Shown here: in pieces, positions 34,218 through 43,219 of the stretch
Layout of the letters: the number at the start of each line of letters is the position of its first letter
Position numbering within the stretch: position 1 is the first letter of the stretch
NCBI GenBank assembly: GCA_033283175.1
Contig: JAWMQM010000001.1
Span: 1,116,001 to 1,180,000 of the forward strand
Direction of reading: 5' to 3'
Length of the DNA stretch: 64,000 nt
Source of the DNA: Pseudomaricurvus sp033283175
GTDB lineage: Bacteria; Pseudomonadota; Gammaproteobacteria; Pseudomonadales; Cellvibrionaceae
The notes under the pieces: model-generated
Told to the model about the DNA's origin: nothing
Database searches by the model: none
The model's input: only the letters and a program-made list of their open reading frames with translations
Program-made: the position numbers and the translations under genes

Positions 34218-34434
34218 GCTATAAATCCCCGGAACCGCCCGGCAGTTAACAGGGCCGCGCCCGGTGTACCCCGGTGTATCGCCTTCCCCCAAAATGCCCC
34301 CGCGGAGACAAGAATCCCCAATGCCACGGCGGCGTTCATCACGCTGTCATAAAGGGGCGGACTATAGCATAGGCCTCTGTTAAGCTGAATCGCCTGACCC
34401 GGTTCCCGGCCCACCTCCGACACCCTTCCAGCAG

Positions 34435-35166
34435 ATGCCAGACGCCGCTTCCACCACGCTGTTAATACCCGCAGACCACCCCGCCCTGCCCGGCCATTTT
34501 CCCGGCCAACCCCTGGTGCCGGGCGCGCTGCTGCTGGATGTCCTGCTGGCCGGCGAGGCTCCCGCCGACATCTGCTGCCTGCAGCGTGTGCGCTTTACAG
34601 CCGCCGTACAGGCAGCAGTGCCACTGCAGGTCCAGTGGCAGCCACGGGGGGACGATTGGCGCTTTAGTATTAGTCAGGAAGGGGTCGAGGTGTGCAAGGG
34701 CAACGCCAGTGCCAGCGCAGGGGCGGACCCGGTTTTGGCGCCCGCACCTGCCATGGCGCTGTCTGACGCCGGTGAGTGCTACCGCAAATTACCCCATGCC
34801 GGCAGCATGTGCCTGCTGCAGCTGGTGGCCAGCGATGGTGGGAAACAGAGCTGGGGGGAAGCGGAGATCGGGGCGGACAATCCGCTGCTGCGTGAGGGCC
34901 GTTTGTCCGCCTGGTGTGGACTGGAATACGCCGCCCAGTTGCTGGCCTGTCACGGCGCCTTGCAGCAGGGGCCCATGAGCCAGGCCCGGGTGGTGATGGC
35001 GCGTACACTGCAGAGCCACGAGACTTCGCTACCCGCCGGCTCGCGACTGCAGGTGGCAGTCACTATCGGTGCGCAACAGAGCGATGCGTTAAGCGCGGAA
35101 TTTGTCATCCGCGACAGCAGCGGCACAGCACTCTGCAGCGGCGAGCTGACCGCGCTGTTTGCCTGA
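34435..35166 (+). CDS. Double-hotdog dehydratase (ApeI-like plus ApeP-like)
   Basis: The 243-residue protein fuses two hotdogs. The first has HPALPGHFPGQPLVPGALLL (His21, and Asp35 at the FabA acid position), like ApeI. The second has YRKLPHAGSMCLLQLVAS at about 116-133 (His121), like ApeP, though Gln129 stands where ApeP has Asp. It would act as a one-chain ApeI:ApeP unit, probably for the chain made by the second ketosynthase set. It diverges from darA. The ribosome site is weak. Confidence 0.78.
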   Translation: MPDAASTTLLIPADHPALPGHFPGQPLVPGALLLDVLLAGEAPADICCLQRVRFTAAVQAAVPLQVQWQPRGDDWRFSISQEGVEVCKGNASASAGADPVLAPAPAMALSDAGECYRKLPHAGSMCLLQLVASDGGKQSWGEAEIGADNPLLREGRLSAWCGLEYAAQLLACHGALQQGPMSQARVVMARTLQSHETSLPAGSRLQVAVTIGAQQSDALSAEFVIRDSSGTALCSGELTALFA

Positions 35167-35236
35167 CGGCCTTCGCTGCCGGCTTTGCTGGCTGGCGCCA
35201 GCCAATGCCCGGGGAGGATATCCCCGGTTGGATGGC

Positions 35237-35515
35237 TTACTTATTGCCCCAGATTTTGGCCACAGCCCGATCCGATCCCAGCGATCCCACCACCACACAC
35301 ACCAGCGCCACAACAAAAAATACCAGTACCGGCAGCAGGCCGGACAACTGTCCCGCCGTGAGCGCAGCAATGGAACCGCCAGCGGACAACACCAGAAACA
35401 GACAGCCGACAGCTACCAGGATGGTGCGATGGGATTTGCGGTAGGCGAACTCACCTTCTCCTGCTTCGAAGGGACGCAGAATGGGCGCAAACAGCTTTCT
35501 CAGTAACTCTTTCAC
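35237..35515 (-). CDS. Small membrane protein
   Basis: From GTG at 35515 (GAGG upstream), 92 residues are encoded. An amphipathic N-terminus (KELLRKLFAPILRPFEAGEG) is followed by two hydrophobic helices at about 35-55 and 60-82. I do not recognise the family. It is a single gene between the dehydratase and the sulfatase, and an alternative ATG at 35593 would add a Cys-rich lead without a plausible role. Confidence 0.55.
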   Translation of the reverse strand: MKELLRKLFAPILRPFEAGEGEFAYRKSHRTILVAVGCLFLVLSAGGSIAALTAGQLSGLLPVLVFFVVALVCVVVGSLGSDRAVAKIWGNK

Positions 35516-35685
35516 AAAAACCTCAATACGATTACAACAGCAGGAGCGGTGACAGCTGGGGGGCTCTGAATTACCCCGACCCGGGCTGGTCAACAGAGTT
35601 CAGCAAACGATGCGTACCTTGCCACTCATTGTCGCGCTGTTCAATCTCCATGGCGCTCAGCAGGCCGCTCCGTCCGGGAGTACCG

Positions 35686-37164
35686 TCAGCGTGGCGACTC
35701 ACCACCGGCTGCAAGCGTCTTCAGCTCCTGCTGCCTGATCAGGTATGCCGCCCTCAAGCGTTTCAACTCCTGTGGATAGCGGTCGGAGACGTCATAGGTT
35801 TCTGCCGGGTCGGCTTGCAGGTCAAACAGAAACTCCTTGTGCGGGTGTGGCAACGCCATAGCCATTTCGTCCTGACCGTAGGCGATAGGGTTGGCCGCCC
35901 GGTATTTGAAACGCTGGTCGCGCACGGCAAACAGGGTCACGCCATCCACCAGATAAAGATAGTCGTGTGGGGAATCCGCGGCGGCCGTCAGTGCGCTGCG
36001 CAAACTGCGACCATCCAGTGTGCGGTCATCCGGCAGCGGCAAACCCAACACATCCAGCAAGGTCGGCAAAAGATCCGTCCCCATGGCCATGGCGTCACTG
36101 GTCTGGCCCGGCGCAATGGCTGCCGGCCAATGGGCGATAAACGGTACGCGCATCCCGCCATCGAAGGTGCTGCCCTTGCGGTCGCGCAACCCGCCGGTGT
36201 TGCCCTGAAACCAGGGGCCATTGTCGGAGCTGATAATAATCAGGGTATTGTCCAGCTTGCCCGCCATCTCCAGCGACGCCACCAAGTCACCGATGCCTGC
36301 ATCCAGCTCTTCCACCACATCGCCAAACTTGCCTGCCGCCGATTGCCCCAGGCGCTCCTCGCTGACGTGCAACGGGTCGTGTGGAAAGTTGTGGGCGAGG
36401 TACAGGAAAAACGGTTGCTCACCAGCCGCGCCGATAAAGCTCAACACCTCTTCGTTGTAACGCTGGGATAACCGGGTTTGATCCACGGGCGCGGCCATGA
36501 CCACCTGCTGATTGCGATACAACTCAAACGGCGTCATGTCGTTGCTGTAGAGGGAGCCGAAAAAAGTATCGAAGGAAAAATCGTTGGGCAGCGACGGCGA
36601 CCGGTCACCCAGGTGCCACTTGCCCACCATCCCGGTACGGTATCCCGCCGCTGACAACACGTCCGGCAGAGTGATCTCGCCGGCGGGCAGGCGCACATTG
36701 CGAGCGGGATTCATTACCCGGAAGAAGAGCCGCTCCAGCCAACTGCCTGACGGAAAGACCACATAGGGCAGACCCGCACGCAGCGGCAGGCGACCGGTGA
36801 GGAAGCCGGCACGGGCCGGCGTACAGACTGACGCCGGCGAATAAAAATTGGTAAGAGTGATGCCTTCCGCCGCCAGGCGATTAATGTTCGGGGTCTGAAT
36901 CAGTGCCGGCTGTGGCGCGCCGGCGCCGATATCGCCGTAACCCATATCGTCATAGAGCACAAAAACAATATTGGGCCGGTCTGCAGGATCCTGCGCCTGG
37001 AGTTGTTGCAGATAGGCCGCCTTGCCAGCCAGCAGTTTCGCATTATCCTGCTGGGTGAAAGAGACGATGCGAAAACCCACGAACACTATCGCGCATAGCA
37101 ACAACACGCTGAGGGTTATGAAAAAGCCCGACAGCGATCGGGCCAGGAAAGCAAACAGTTTCAT
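35686..37164 (-). CDS. Membrane-anchored type I sulfatase
   Basis: The 492-residue protein has one N-terminal membrane helix (about 12-32), then RPNIVFVLYDDMGYGDIG with the metal-binding Asp72-Asp73, and SVCTPARAGFLTGR, where Cys114 in C-T-P-A-R is the residue converted to formylglycine. It hydrolyses a sulfate ester, substrate unknown. It is followed on the same strand by no close gene and preceded 46 bases away by the GH3 gene, so the two may be cotranscribed. A sulfated glycan substrate is possible. Confidence 0.92.
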   Translation of the reverse strand: MKLFAFLARSLSGFFITLSVLLLCAIVFVGFRIVSFTQQDNAKLLAGKAAYLQQLQAQDPADRPNIVFVLYDDMGYGDIGAGAPQPALIQTPNINRLAAEGITLTNFYSPASVCTPARAGFLTGRLPLRAGLPYVVFPSGSWLERLFFRVMNPARNVRLPAGEITLPDVLSAAGYRTGMVGKWHLGDRSPSLPNDFSFDTFFGSLYSNDMTPFELYRNQQVVMAAPVDQTRLSQRYNEEVLSFIGAAGEQPFFLYLAHNFPHDPLHVSEERLGQSAAGKFGDVVEELDAGIGDLVASLEMAGKLDNTLIIISSDNGPWFQGNTGGLRDRKGSTFDGGMRVPFIAHWPAAIAPGQTSDAMAMGTDLLPTLLDVLGLPLPDDRTLDGRSLRSALTAAADSPHDYLYLVDGVTLFAVRDQRFKYRAANPIAYGQDEMAMALPHPHKEFLFDLQADPAETYDVSDRYPQELKRLRAAYLIRQQELKTLAAGGESPR

Positions 37165-37210
37165 TATTATTGTGTCCGATTGATCTGATTGTTCAGGAAG
37201 ACTGCAATAC

Positions 37211-39652
37211 TCAACGATAGTCCACAGGGTCGCCGCGCCAGAGTCCTTTCCAGTTGCGGTTCATGATGTGAATCATCTTCTGCAAAACGGTCAGTTTGAA
37301 ACGCCCCATGCTCTGGGTGGCCAGATTGCGCAACGGCATCTCCTCCAGAATGGCATGCAGCATGCGCGTCTCCGCTTCGCTCAACTTGCCCACATGTTTG
37401 GCGGTCATCTTCAGCATCATTTTGAACAGCAAGCCGCCCAGCAGGGTGTGCTTCACTTCGCCGATGGTGGAGTTGAAGTGGAAAGGTGTAATTGCAATCG
37501 CCTGTGGCAGTGCGCGACCCAGCAGGGCCACAAAGGCATCATCGTTGAAGTCGCCGGCGACCGGATCGAAATAGGCAGCCAGGCGCGGGTCCCGTGGCAA
37601 GCGCGCCACATCACCGGTGAGGTGAATGGTCTGCTGCAGGCGAATATCCGCCACAGAGGCGCCCACAAAAATGGTGAAATCGTCGGACTCCACCAGCCAC
37701 TGCTGCCTGTCGGTTGACCACCAGGCAAAGGCGCGACGATCCAGCGTCAGTTCCACAGTCTGCGACTCACCGGGGCGCAAAAATACTTTGCTGAAGGCTT
37801 TCAGCTCCTTGAGCGGTCGCGGCACGCCACTGGCGGACTGACCCACATACAACTGTGCCACTTCGGCGCCGGAACGATCACCGCTGTTGGTGATGGTAAA
37901 GCTGACACTGATGCGCTCTTCGCCCTGCATGGCGACCTGCAGCACCTGATCGGTAACCGGCTGACCATCGAGACAGAGAGCGGAGTAGTCAAAGCGGGTG
38001 TAGGAGAGTCCGTGCCCAAACGGGTAGCGCACCGTCTCGCCAACGGTATCAAAGTAGCGGTATCCCACCCACATAGCCTCGCGGTACTGGCTCAGTCGCG
38101 GCTCTCCGGGGAACCAGGGGTCGGAGGGAACATCGGTCACCTGCAACGGGAAGGTCTCCGCCAGTTTGCCGCTGGGGTTCGCCAGCCCGAACAGCACTTT
38201 GGCCAGCGCCGAAGCGCCCGCCTGCCCACCCAGGTAAGCCTCCAGTATGGCCGGCACCTGGTCAGCAAAAGGCAGGTCTACCGGTGCGCCGTTCTGCAGC
38301 ACCACCACCAGTTTGTGATACACCGGCCGCAGCGCCTCCACCAGCGCCAGCTGTGCCGCGGGCAGGGAGAGATGCGGACGGTCATAGCCTTCGGATTCAT
38401 ACTCGGGTGTGAGGCCGATAAACAACACCACTCTCTCAGCGGCCCGGGCAACATTCAGTGCCTCCTCCAGCATTGCCCTGGTAGCCTCGCCCGTTAGCGG
38501 GTAACCGGTGGCATAACTCAGGCGCGCCGATTTCCCCAGCAGCTGCTGCAACTCATCCCAGGGCTGTTCAATGCGGGTCGGGGTCACTTTGGAGCTGCCG
38601 GCGCCCTGGTAGCGGGTCTCTTTGGCGAGGGCACCGATCACTGCCACCGACGCCTCCTGCGGCAGCGGCAGCAGGCCGTCGCAATTCTGCAACAGCACAC
38701 AGGCCTCTTCCGCCGCCCGCGCCGCCAGGCGGTGGTGCTCTTCCGCACTGAATGCCGGCAGCGGCTGCTGCAGCGCCGGTTTGGCCTTGAGGATCAACTC
38801 CAGCACCGGGGCCAGCGCCTGATCCAGCTGCGCCTCGCTGAGTGAACCCTCTTCCAGCGCTGCCAGGATACGCTCTGTGTGGATGGTGCCACTGGCGGGC
38901 ATCTCCAGGTTCATGCCCGCCTTCAGTGCCGCCACCCGGTCATTGGTGGCCCCCCAGTCGGACACCACCATACCCTCGAAGCCCCACTCGTCCCGCAGGA
39001 TATCGCTCAGCAGGGCACGGCTGTCCGACAGGTAACTGCCGTTCACCTTGTTGTAGGAGCACATGATGCTCCAGGGCTGTACCTCCCTGACCAGGATTTC
39101 ATAGGCCAGCAGGTAGAGCTCGCGCAAGGTGCGCTCGTCCACCACCGCATCCACCACCATGCGATTGGACTCGTGGTTGTTGGCGGCAAAATGTTTGGGA
39201 CAGGTACCCACGCCCTGGCTCTGCACCCCCGCCACCCAGGCCGACGCCAGCTGACCGGTGAGCAACGGGTCTTCGGAGTAGTATTCGAAATTGCGGCCAC
39301 CGCGGGGATTGCGCTTGGTGTCCACGCCGGGGCCCAGTATCACACTCACCTGCTCCTTGCGGCATTCGCGGCCGATGGCCTCACCCACCGACCTGAGCAG
39401 CTCCGGGTTCCAGCTGCAGGCCAGACCCGCGGCACTGGGAAAACAGGTGGCCGGCAGGGCGTCGAGAATACCGAGGTTGTCGGAGGAGGTGTCCTGCTTG
39501 CGCAGGCCATTGGGGCCATCGGTCACCATGATGGCGGGCAGCCCCAGGCGCTCGCTGGATTTCAGGTGCCAGAAACCCTCGCCACAACAGAAGGCAGCCT
39601 TCTCCTCAAGGGTCATCTGCTCAAGCAGGGTGGTCACTGCCGGTTTGGTCAT
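37211..39652 (-). CDS. Glycoside hydrolase family 3 (beta-glucosidase type)
   Basis: The 813-residue protein has the GH3 N-terminal barrel with KHF at 153-155 and the nucleophile Asp232 in GMVVSDWGATND, then the alpha/beta sandwich, an FnIII-like domain, and a C-terminal helical extension of about 130 residues (from LPRDPRLAAYFDPV). There is no signal peptide, so it acts in the cytoplasm on oligosaccharides or glycosides. A terminator for the upstream gene lies just before it (39690-39722). Confidence 0.93.
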   Translation of the reverse strand: MTKPAVTTLLEQMTLEEKAAFCCGEGFWHLKSSERLGLPAIMVTDGPNGLRKQDTSSDNLGILDALPATCFPSAAGLACSWNPELLRSVGEAIGRECRKEQVSVILGPGVDTKRNPRGGRNFEYYSEDPLLTGQLASAWVAGVQSQGVGTCPKHFAANNHESNRMVVDAVVDERTLRELYLLAYEILVREVQPWSIMCSYNKVNGSYLSDSRALLSDILRDEWGFEGMVVSDWGATNDRVAALKAGMNLEMPASGTIHTERILAALEEGSLSEAQLDQALAPVLELILKAKPALQQPLPAFSAEEHHRLAARAAEEACVLLQNCDGLLPLPQEASVAVIGALAKETRYQGAGSSKVTPTRIEQPWDELQQLLGKSARLSYATGYPLTGEATRAMLEEALNVARAAERVVLFIGLTPEYESEGYDRPHLSLPAAQLALVEALRPVYHKLVVVLQNGAPVDLPFADQVPAILEAYLGGQAGASALAKVLFGLANPSGKLAETFPLQVTDVPSDPWFPGEPRLSQYREAMWVGYRYFDTVGETVRYPFGHGLSYTRFDYSALCLDGQPVTDQVLQVAMQGEERISVSFTITNSGDRSGAEVAQLYVGQSASGVPRPLKELKAFSKVFLRPGESQTVELTLDRRAFAWWSTDRQQWLVESDDFTIFVGASVADIRLQQTIHLTGDVARLPRDPRLAAYFDPVAGDFNDDAFVALLGRALPQAIAITPFHFNSTIGEVKHTLLGGLLFKMMLKMTAKHVGKLSEAETRMLHAILEEMPLRNLATQSMGRFKLTVLQKMIHIMNRNWKGLWRGDPVDYR

Positions 39653-39689
39653 GGCCGGGCTTTCCTATGTCAAACAAACTTACTGAAAC

Positions 39690-39722
39690 AAAAAAGCCGC
39701 GACAGATAGCTCCGCCGCGGCC
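39690..39722 (-). terminator. Rho-independent terminator
   Basis: On the minus strand GCCGCG at 39721-39716 pairs with CGCGGC at 39701-39696, followed by TTTTTT at 39695-39690. It ends the transcript of the hydrolase gene that stops at 39736. Confidence 0.8.
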
Positions 39723-39735
39723 CTGTTGGGTCGGA

Positions 39736-41922
39736 TTACTTAACGACGACGCGCACCCGCCCCAGATTACCGATCTGGGCGTAAGGTGTGTCGGCGTCGC
39801 CACTGCGACTGGCGGTGGCGCGCAGTACCGGGAACCAGGTGCCGGACTGCTCGAAACGGTGCTTGAGCTTGACGGTTACCTTGCCGCTTTTCACTTTCAG
39901 GTCCGCCGGGTCAACTGCGGTGGCAAACTCACCACTGCCATCCAGATCCCAGGCCGCCGCAGACACCGCACCGGTACCGGGCGGCACTTCAATCACCGCC
40001 TTCAGGGTGATTTTCTTGCCCGCCTTGATATCGGCACGCCCGGCGCCATTGGCGGTTACCTTAACCACCGGCTGGATACCGCGGCGCTCCGCGGCTGTCT
40101 CCGGCACGATCACCTGGCCTTCCACCATGCGGTAGCTGGTGTTGGCCGGTGGCTCCACACCCTCTTCCACCCAGGCCGCCAGGTCACGCAGCGCCTGTTG
40201 CAGAGTGCCCAGATAGCTGACCGCACGGGTCGGGTCATCCTGTTGGGTGTGGTCGCCATGCAGGGCGCGATCGGTCATCCACAGGCGGAAGTGGTTGCCA
40301 GTGTCGTCACCCAGGTGCTCCTCAACCCGGGCGCGGTACCAATCCGCCTGCCACGGAAAAGCCTCCCGGTCCCAAAGGGACTCCAGCAGAATCATTTTGC
40401 CGTCAAACTTGCCAGTGGGCACTGTACCCGCCGCACCGCGGGTGAAAATAGGGCCCAGTATCATGGGGCGCTGCGGATAAACCGGCTCGCCCTTGTCATC
40501 GCGGAACTGGTCCCAGACGGAGTACTCCTTACCCGGCACCTGATGACGGTGGTAGGTCTGCAGGGCGAGGAAGTCACTGTTGTCCAGTCGCACTTCGTCA
40601 CCCGGCTGCAGCTGCTGCAGGACTTTGGGATCGGCCATGCCGAAGATCGCCAGGTCACCCTGCAGGGCACGCACGGTCAGCACCTTGCCCTTGGCGGCGC
40701 CACTCAGGATCACCAGGTCGCCGCCCAGGAAGCCTACCTCGCGCGGAGCTTTGTCCAGCTGGATGGCCACCGGGGTTCCGGCGCTCTTCTCTTCCATGGC
40801 CTGCCAGGCCTTGTCAGCAGTACCCTTGTCACCCCTGGAACGCTCCAGCGCGGCTTTAGCCTGCTCCTTCTGTTTGGCCTCCTCAGCCTTGCTGGCGCCG
40901 GCCTGGTGACCGAGGTCTATCCCCATACTGTAGAGATCAGCCCCGCTCAACACCTGTCTGATGGTGTCCTTGTGCTGCAGGCGCGCCTCCAGCAGGGACT
41001 TGGGCGCCTTGAAACCGAGGTAACCGGGCTTGCTCCAGAAATCCGTAAAGTAAGTGGGGTCCATTGCCTTGACCGCTGGGTAGAGCACGGTAAAGGCATG
41101 CACGCCCATGGTCTCCCAGGCGTACCAGGAGCCAGGCGGGAAGCCCATGCCGGTCACTTCACGCAGAGCGGCGGCTTCTTCCTCATTGAGGCCAGCGTAC
41201 ATGTCCCCACTGCCACCCGGCTCCAGCGCGTCGAGGATCTGCGGAAACTTGTCGTGCAGGATCCGCATGGCGTGCATGCGCACCGAGAAGACATTGGGAA
41301 TGGCCATGGGCGAACCCATCACGAAGGGTACCGCGCCGTCCCAGACACCGCTGGTGTTCTCCATGCCGCCAATGGTGCGATAGGCACCGCCGCTACCACC
41401 GAAGGCGTAGCCCCAGGGGCGGGCATCGGTGTTATAGAACTTCTTCGCCACTTCGCGGGAGTATTGCGCAATTGCCGCATTGGCACGGTAGGCGCCGATG
41501 GTACCGTCGATGCCGGATCCGGGCACTGCCATGCCCTCTTTGCCGCCGCCGTTGGACTCCACCAGGTAGGCACCACTGGCGATGGCAAAGCCGATCTTGT
41601 CCTCTTCGCCACTCTTGCCCTGGGAGAGGTTCTCGCTGTCCGGCACCGGGGTGATGTACTGGAAGAAACGCCCTTCATACTGCTCTTTGGGGGGCAGGTA
41701 GAGGGAGAAACGGGTGTCGGTACCCTCGAAACCGCCATGCACGTAACGGTGGCGTACCGGGGTATCCCGCCACTCCTCCAGATCTATAAAGGGCGTGGTG
41801 AAATGGGGATCCGCAGGCGCAGTTGCCGGCGCTGTCGCCAGCGCAGTGTGTGCTGCCACACCGCAAACAGCGCCCAGCAGTGACCGCCCGAGGCGGTGCA
41901 GGAGAGTCATCTGAGCAGACAT
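39736..41922 (-). CDS. Secreted alpha/beta-hydrolase-like protein with C-terminal beta domain
   Basis: The 728-residue product starts at ATG 41922 with GAAGG upstream and has a signal peptide (about 1-29, ending HTALATA). A GxSxG nucleophile elbow lies at 175-179 (GYAFGGSGGAYR, Ser177) in a region resembling tannase or feruloyl-esterase-type hydrolases. Residues about 640-728 look like a PKD/Ig-like domain (AAWDLDGSGEFA). Family assignment is uncertain. It diverges from the LacI regulator across the palindrome at 41992, so it is the likely target of that repressor. Confidence 0.6.
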   Translation of the reverse strand: MSAQMTLLHRLGRSLLGAVCGVAAHTALATAPATAPADPHFTTPFIDLEEWRDTPVRHRYVHGGFEGTDTRFSLYLPPKEQYEGRFFQYITPVPDSENLSQGKSGEEDKIGFAIASGAYLVESNGGGKEGMAVPGSGIDGTIGAYRANAAIAQYSREVAKKFYNTDARPWGYAFGGSGGAYRTIGGMENTSGVWDGAVPFVMGSPMAIPNVFSVRMHAMRILHDKFPQILDALEPGGSGDMYAGLNEEEAAALREVTGMGFPPGSWYAWETMGVHAFTVLYPAVKAMDPTYFTDFWSKPGYLGFKAPKSLLEARLQHKDTIRQVLSGADLYSMGIDLGHQAGASKAEEAKQKEQAKAALERSRGDKGTADKAWQAMEEKSAGTPVAIQLDKAPREVGFLGGDLVILSGAAKGKVLTVRALQGDLAIFGMADPKVLQQLQPGDEVRLDNSDFLALQTYHRHQVPGKEYSVWDQFRDDKGEPVYPQRPMILGPIFTRGAAGTVPTGKFDGKMILLESLWDREAFPWQADWYRARVEEHLGDDTGNHFRLWMTDRALHGDHTQQDDPTRAVSYLGTLQQALRDLAAWVEEGVEPPANTSYRMVEGQVIVPETAAERRGIQPVVKVTANGAGRADIKAGKKITLKAVIEVPPGTGAVSAAAWDLDGSGEFATAVDPADLKVKSGKVTVKLKHRFEQSGTWFPVLRATASRSGDADTPYAQIGNLGRVRVVVK

Positions 41923-41991
41923 AAACAGGGCCTTCTTTGTCTTTGTAGTTTTGGACGCCAAACCCGGGGCGGCGCCGCTGGTGACACACGC

Positions 41992-42025
41992 TAACGCCGT
42001 TTGACAGCGCTGTCAAACGGCGTTA
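41992..42025. promoter_or_regulatory. Perfect 34-bp palindrome, probable LacI-family operator
   Basis: TAACGCCGTTTGACAGC at 41992-42008 is the exact reverse complement of 42009-42025. The core TTTGACAGC-GCTGTCAAA with a central CG-type axis is the form LacI-family repressors bind. It sits between the divergent hydrolase gene and lacI-type gene, where it could control both. Confidence 0.85.
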
Positions 42026-42123
42026 CAAAGCTTATCACTGCCTTCTCAATGAGGGATTCAGGTGCCGGATCGCCTATAATCCGGCGCACTCCCCACCGCG
42101 GACATCAACTGAGAATAGCCCTT

Positions 42124-43134
42124 TTGAAAACCACCGTGACCCTGGAGGATGTGGCCCGACTGGCTGGCGTCTCCCCCAAAACCGTCTCCCGTGTCATCAA
42201 TGGCGAGGCGCACGTGCGCCCTGCCACCCGTGAAGCGGTCAATCGCGCGGTCAACGAACTGGACTACCGCCCCAACCTGGCAGCACGCTCCCTGGCTGCC
42301 TCCAGGAGCCTGTTGATCGGCCTGCTGGGTATGCGCCTGGACGCCAACTTCTTCCGCGCCATGTACTTCAGCGGTGTGCGCGCCTGCCGCGCCCGCGGCT
42401 ACCACCTGATGGCGGAAGAAGTACCCGAGATCACCGCCAGCTCACTGGCGGAACTGGAGGCCTCACTGCGCCAGGCCCGCTGCGACGGCCTGATCCTGAC
42501 CCAACTCAGTGACCAGGCACCGGTGCTGGATATGCTGGAGCGGCTGCAGGTGCCCTATGTGCGCCTGTTACCCGGGACCGACCCCGGGCGCTCCGATGCC
42601 GTCACCAATATTCAGGGCGAGGGGGTGCAACTGCTGGCGGAACACCTGTGGCAGCTGGGGCACAGGCGAGTGCTGGTGTCATCGCTGCTGGGCTCGGGAC
42701 AGAGGGATATGCGGGCAGCACTGCTGGCCAGCGGCTTCCGGGCCGCAGACCTGACCGAAGTGAAGCAGGATTGGCGCGGCCAGACACCGGCCGAAATGGG
42801 CCGCCAGCTGGGGGAACAACTGCTCACCATGAACCCCAGACCCACCGCGGTCTGCGCCTACAACGATGAAATTGCCGCTGCACTGATCAGCCACGCCTGG
42901 GCCCACGGGCTCAGCATTCCCGCCGACCTGACCGTGGTGGGCTATGACGATGCCGAAATCAGCCGCGTTATGTGGCCCCCCATCACCACCGTGCACCAGC
43001 CGTTTGACCAGATGATGAGCGAGGCGGTGAACCTGCTGCTCACCCCCAACAGCGGCGATACACCGCGAACCGTCATCTGCCCGCTGACACTCAAGGTGCG
43101 GGAATCCAGCGCGCCGCCACCCGCTGAAGCCTGA
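42124..43134 (+). CDS. LacI family transcriptional regulator
   Basis: The protein has the LacI helix-turn-helix VTLEDVARLAGVSPKTVSRV and the hinge NLAARSLAASRS, then a periplasmic-binding-like effector domain. I take TTG at 42124 (336 residues); a GTG at 42136 would start exactly at the HTH, and an upstream ATG at 42001 adds 41 unrelated residues. It probably represses its own divergent neighbour and perhaps the GH3 and sulfatase genes in response to a sugar. Confidence 0.92.
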   Translation: MKTTVTLEDVARLAGVSPKTVSRVINGEAHVRPATREAVNRAVNELDYRPNLAARSLAASRSLLIGLLGMRLDANFFRAMYFSGVRACRARGYHLMAEEVPEITASSLAELEASLRQARCDGLILTQLSDQAPVLDMLERLQVPYVRLLPGTDPGRSDAVTNIQGEGVQLLAEHLWQLGHRRVLVSSLLGSGQRDMRAALLASGFRAADLTEVKQDWRGQTPAEMGRQLGEQLLTMNPRPTAVCAYNDEIAAALISHAWAHGLSIPADLTVVGYDDAEISRVMWPPITTVHQPFDQMMSEAVNLLLTPNSGDTPRTVICPLTLKVRESSAPPPAEA

Positions 43135-43219
43135 TCCGGGGCTGGCTGCGATAGCCCACCGCTGGCAAACTGCCACCTGCAAGCCACCCAACAGCCAAAC
43201 ATCGCCATTGAGAAGTAAC

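Noticed and set aside
39667..41883. 738-residue open frame antisense to the hydrolase-like gene
   Set aside because: It covers the terminator of the sense gene and shows no signal peptide or motif.
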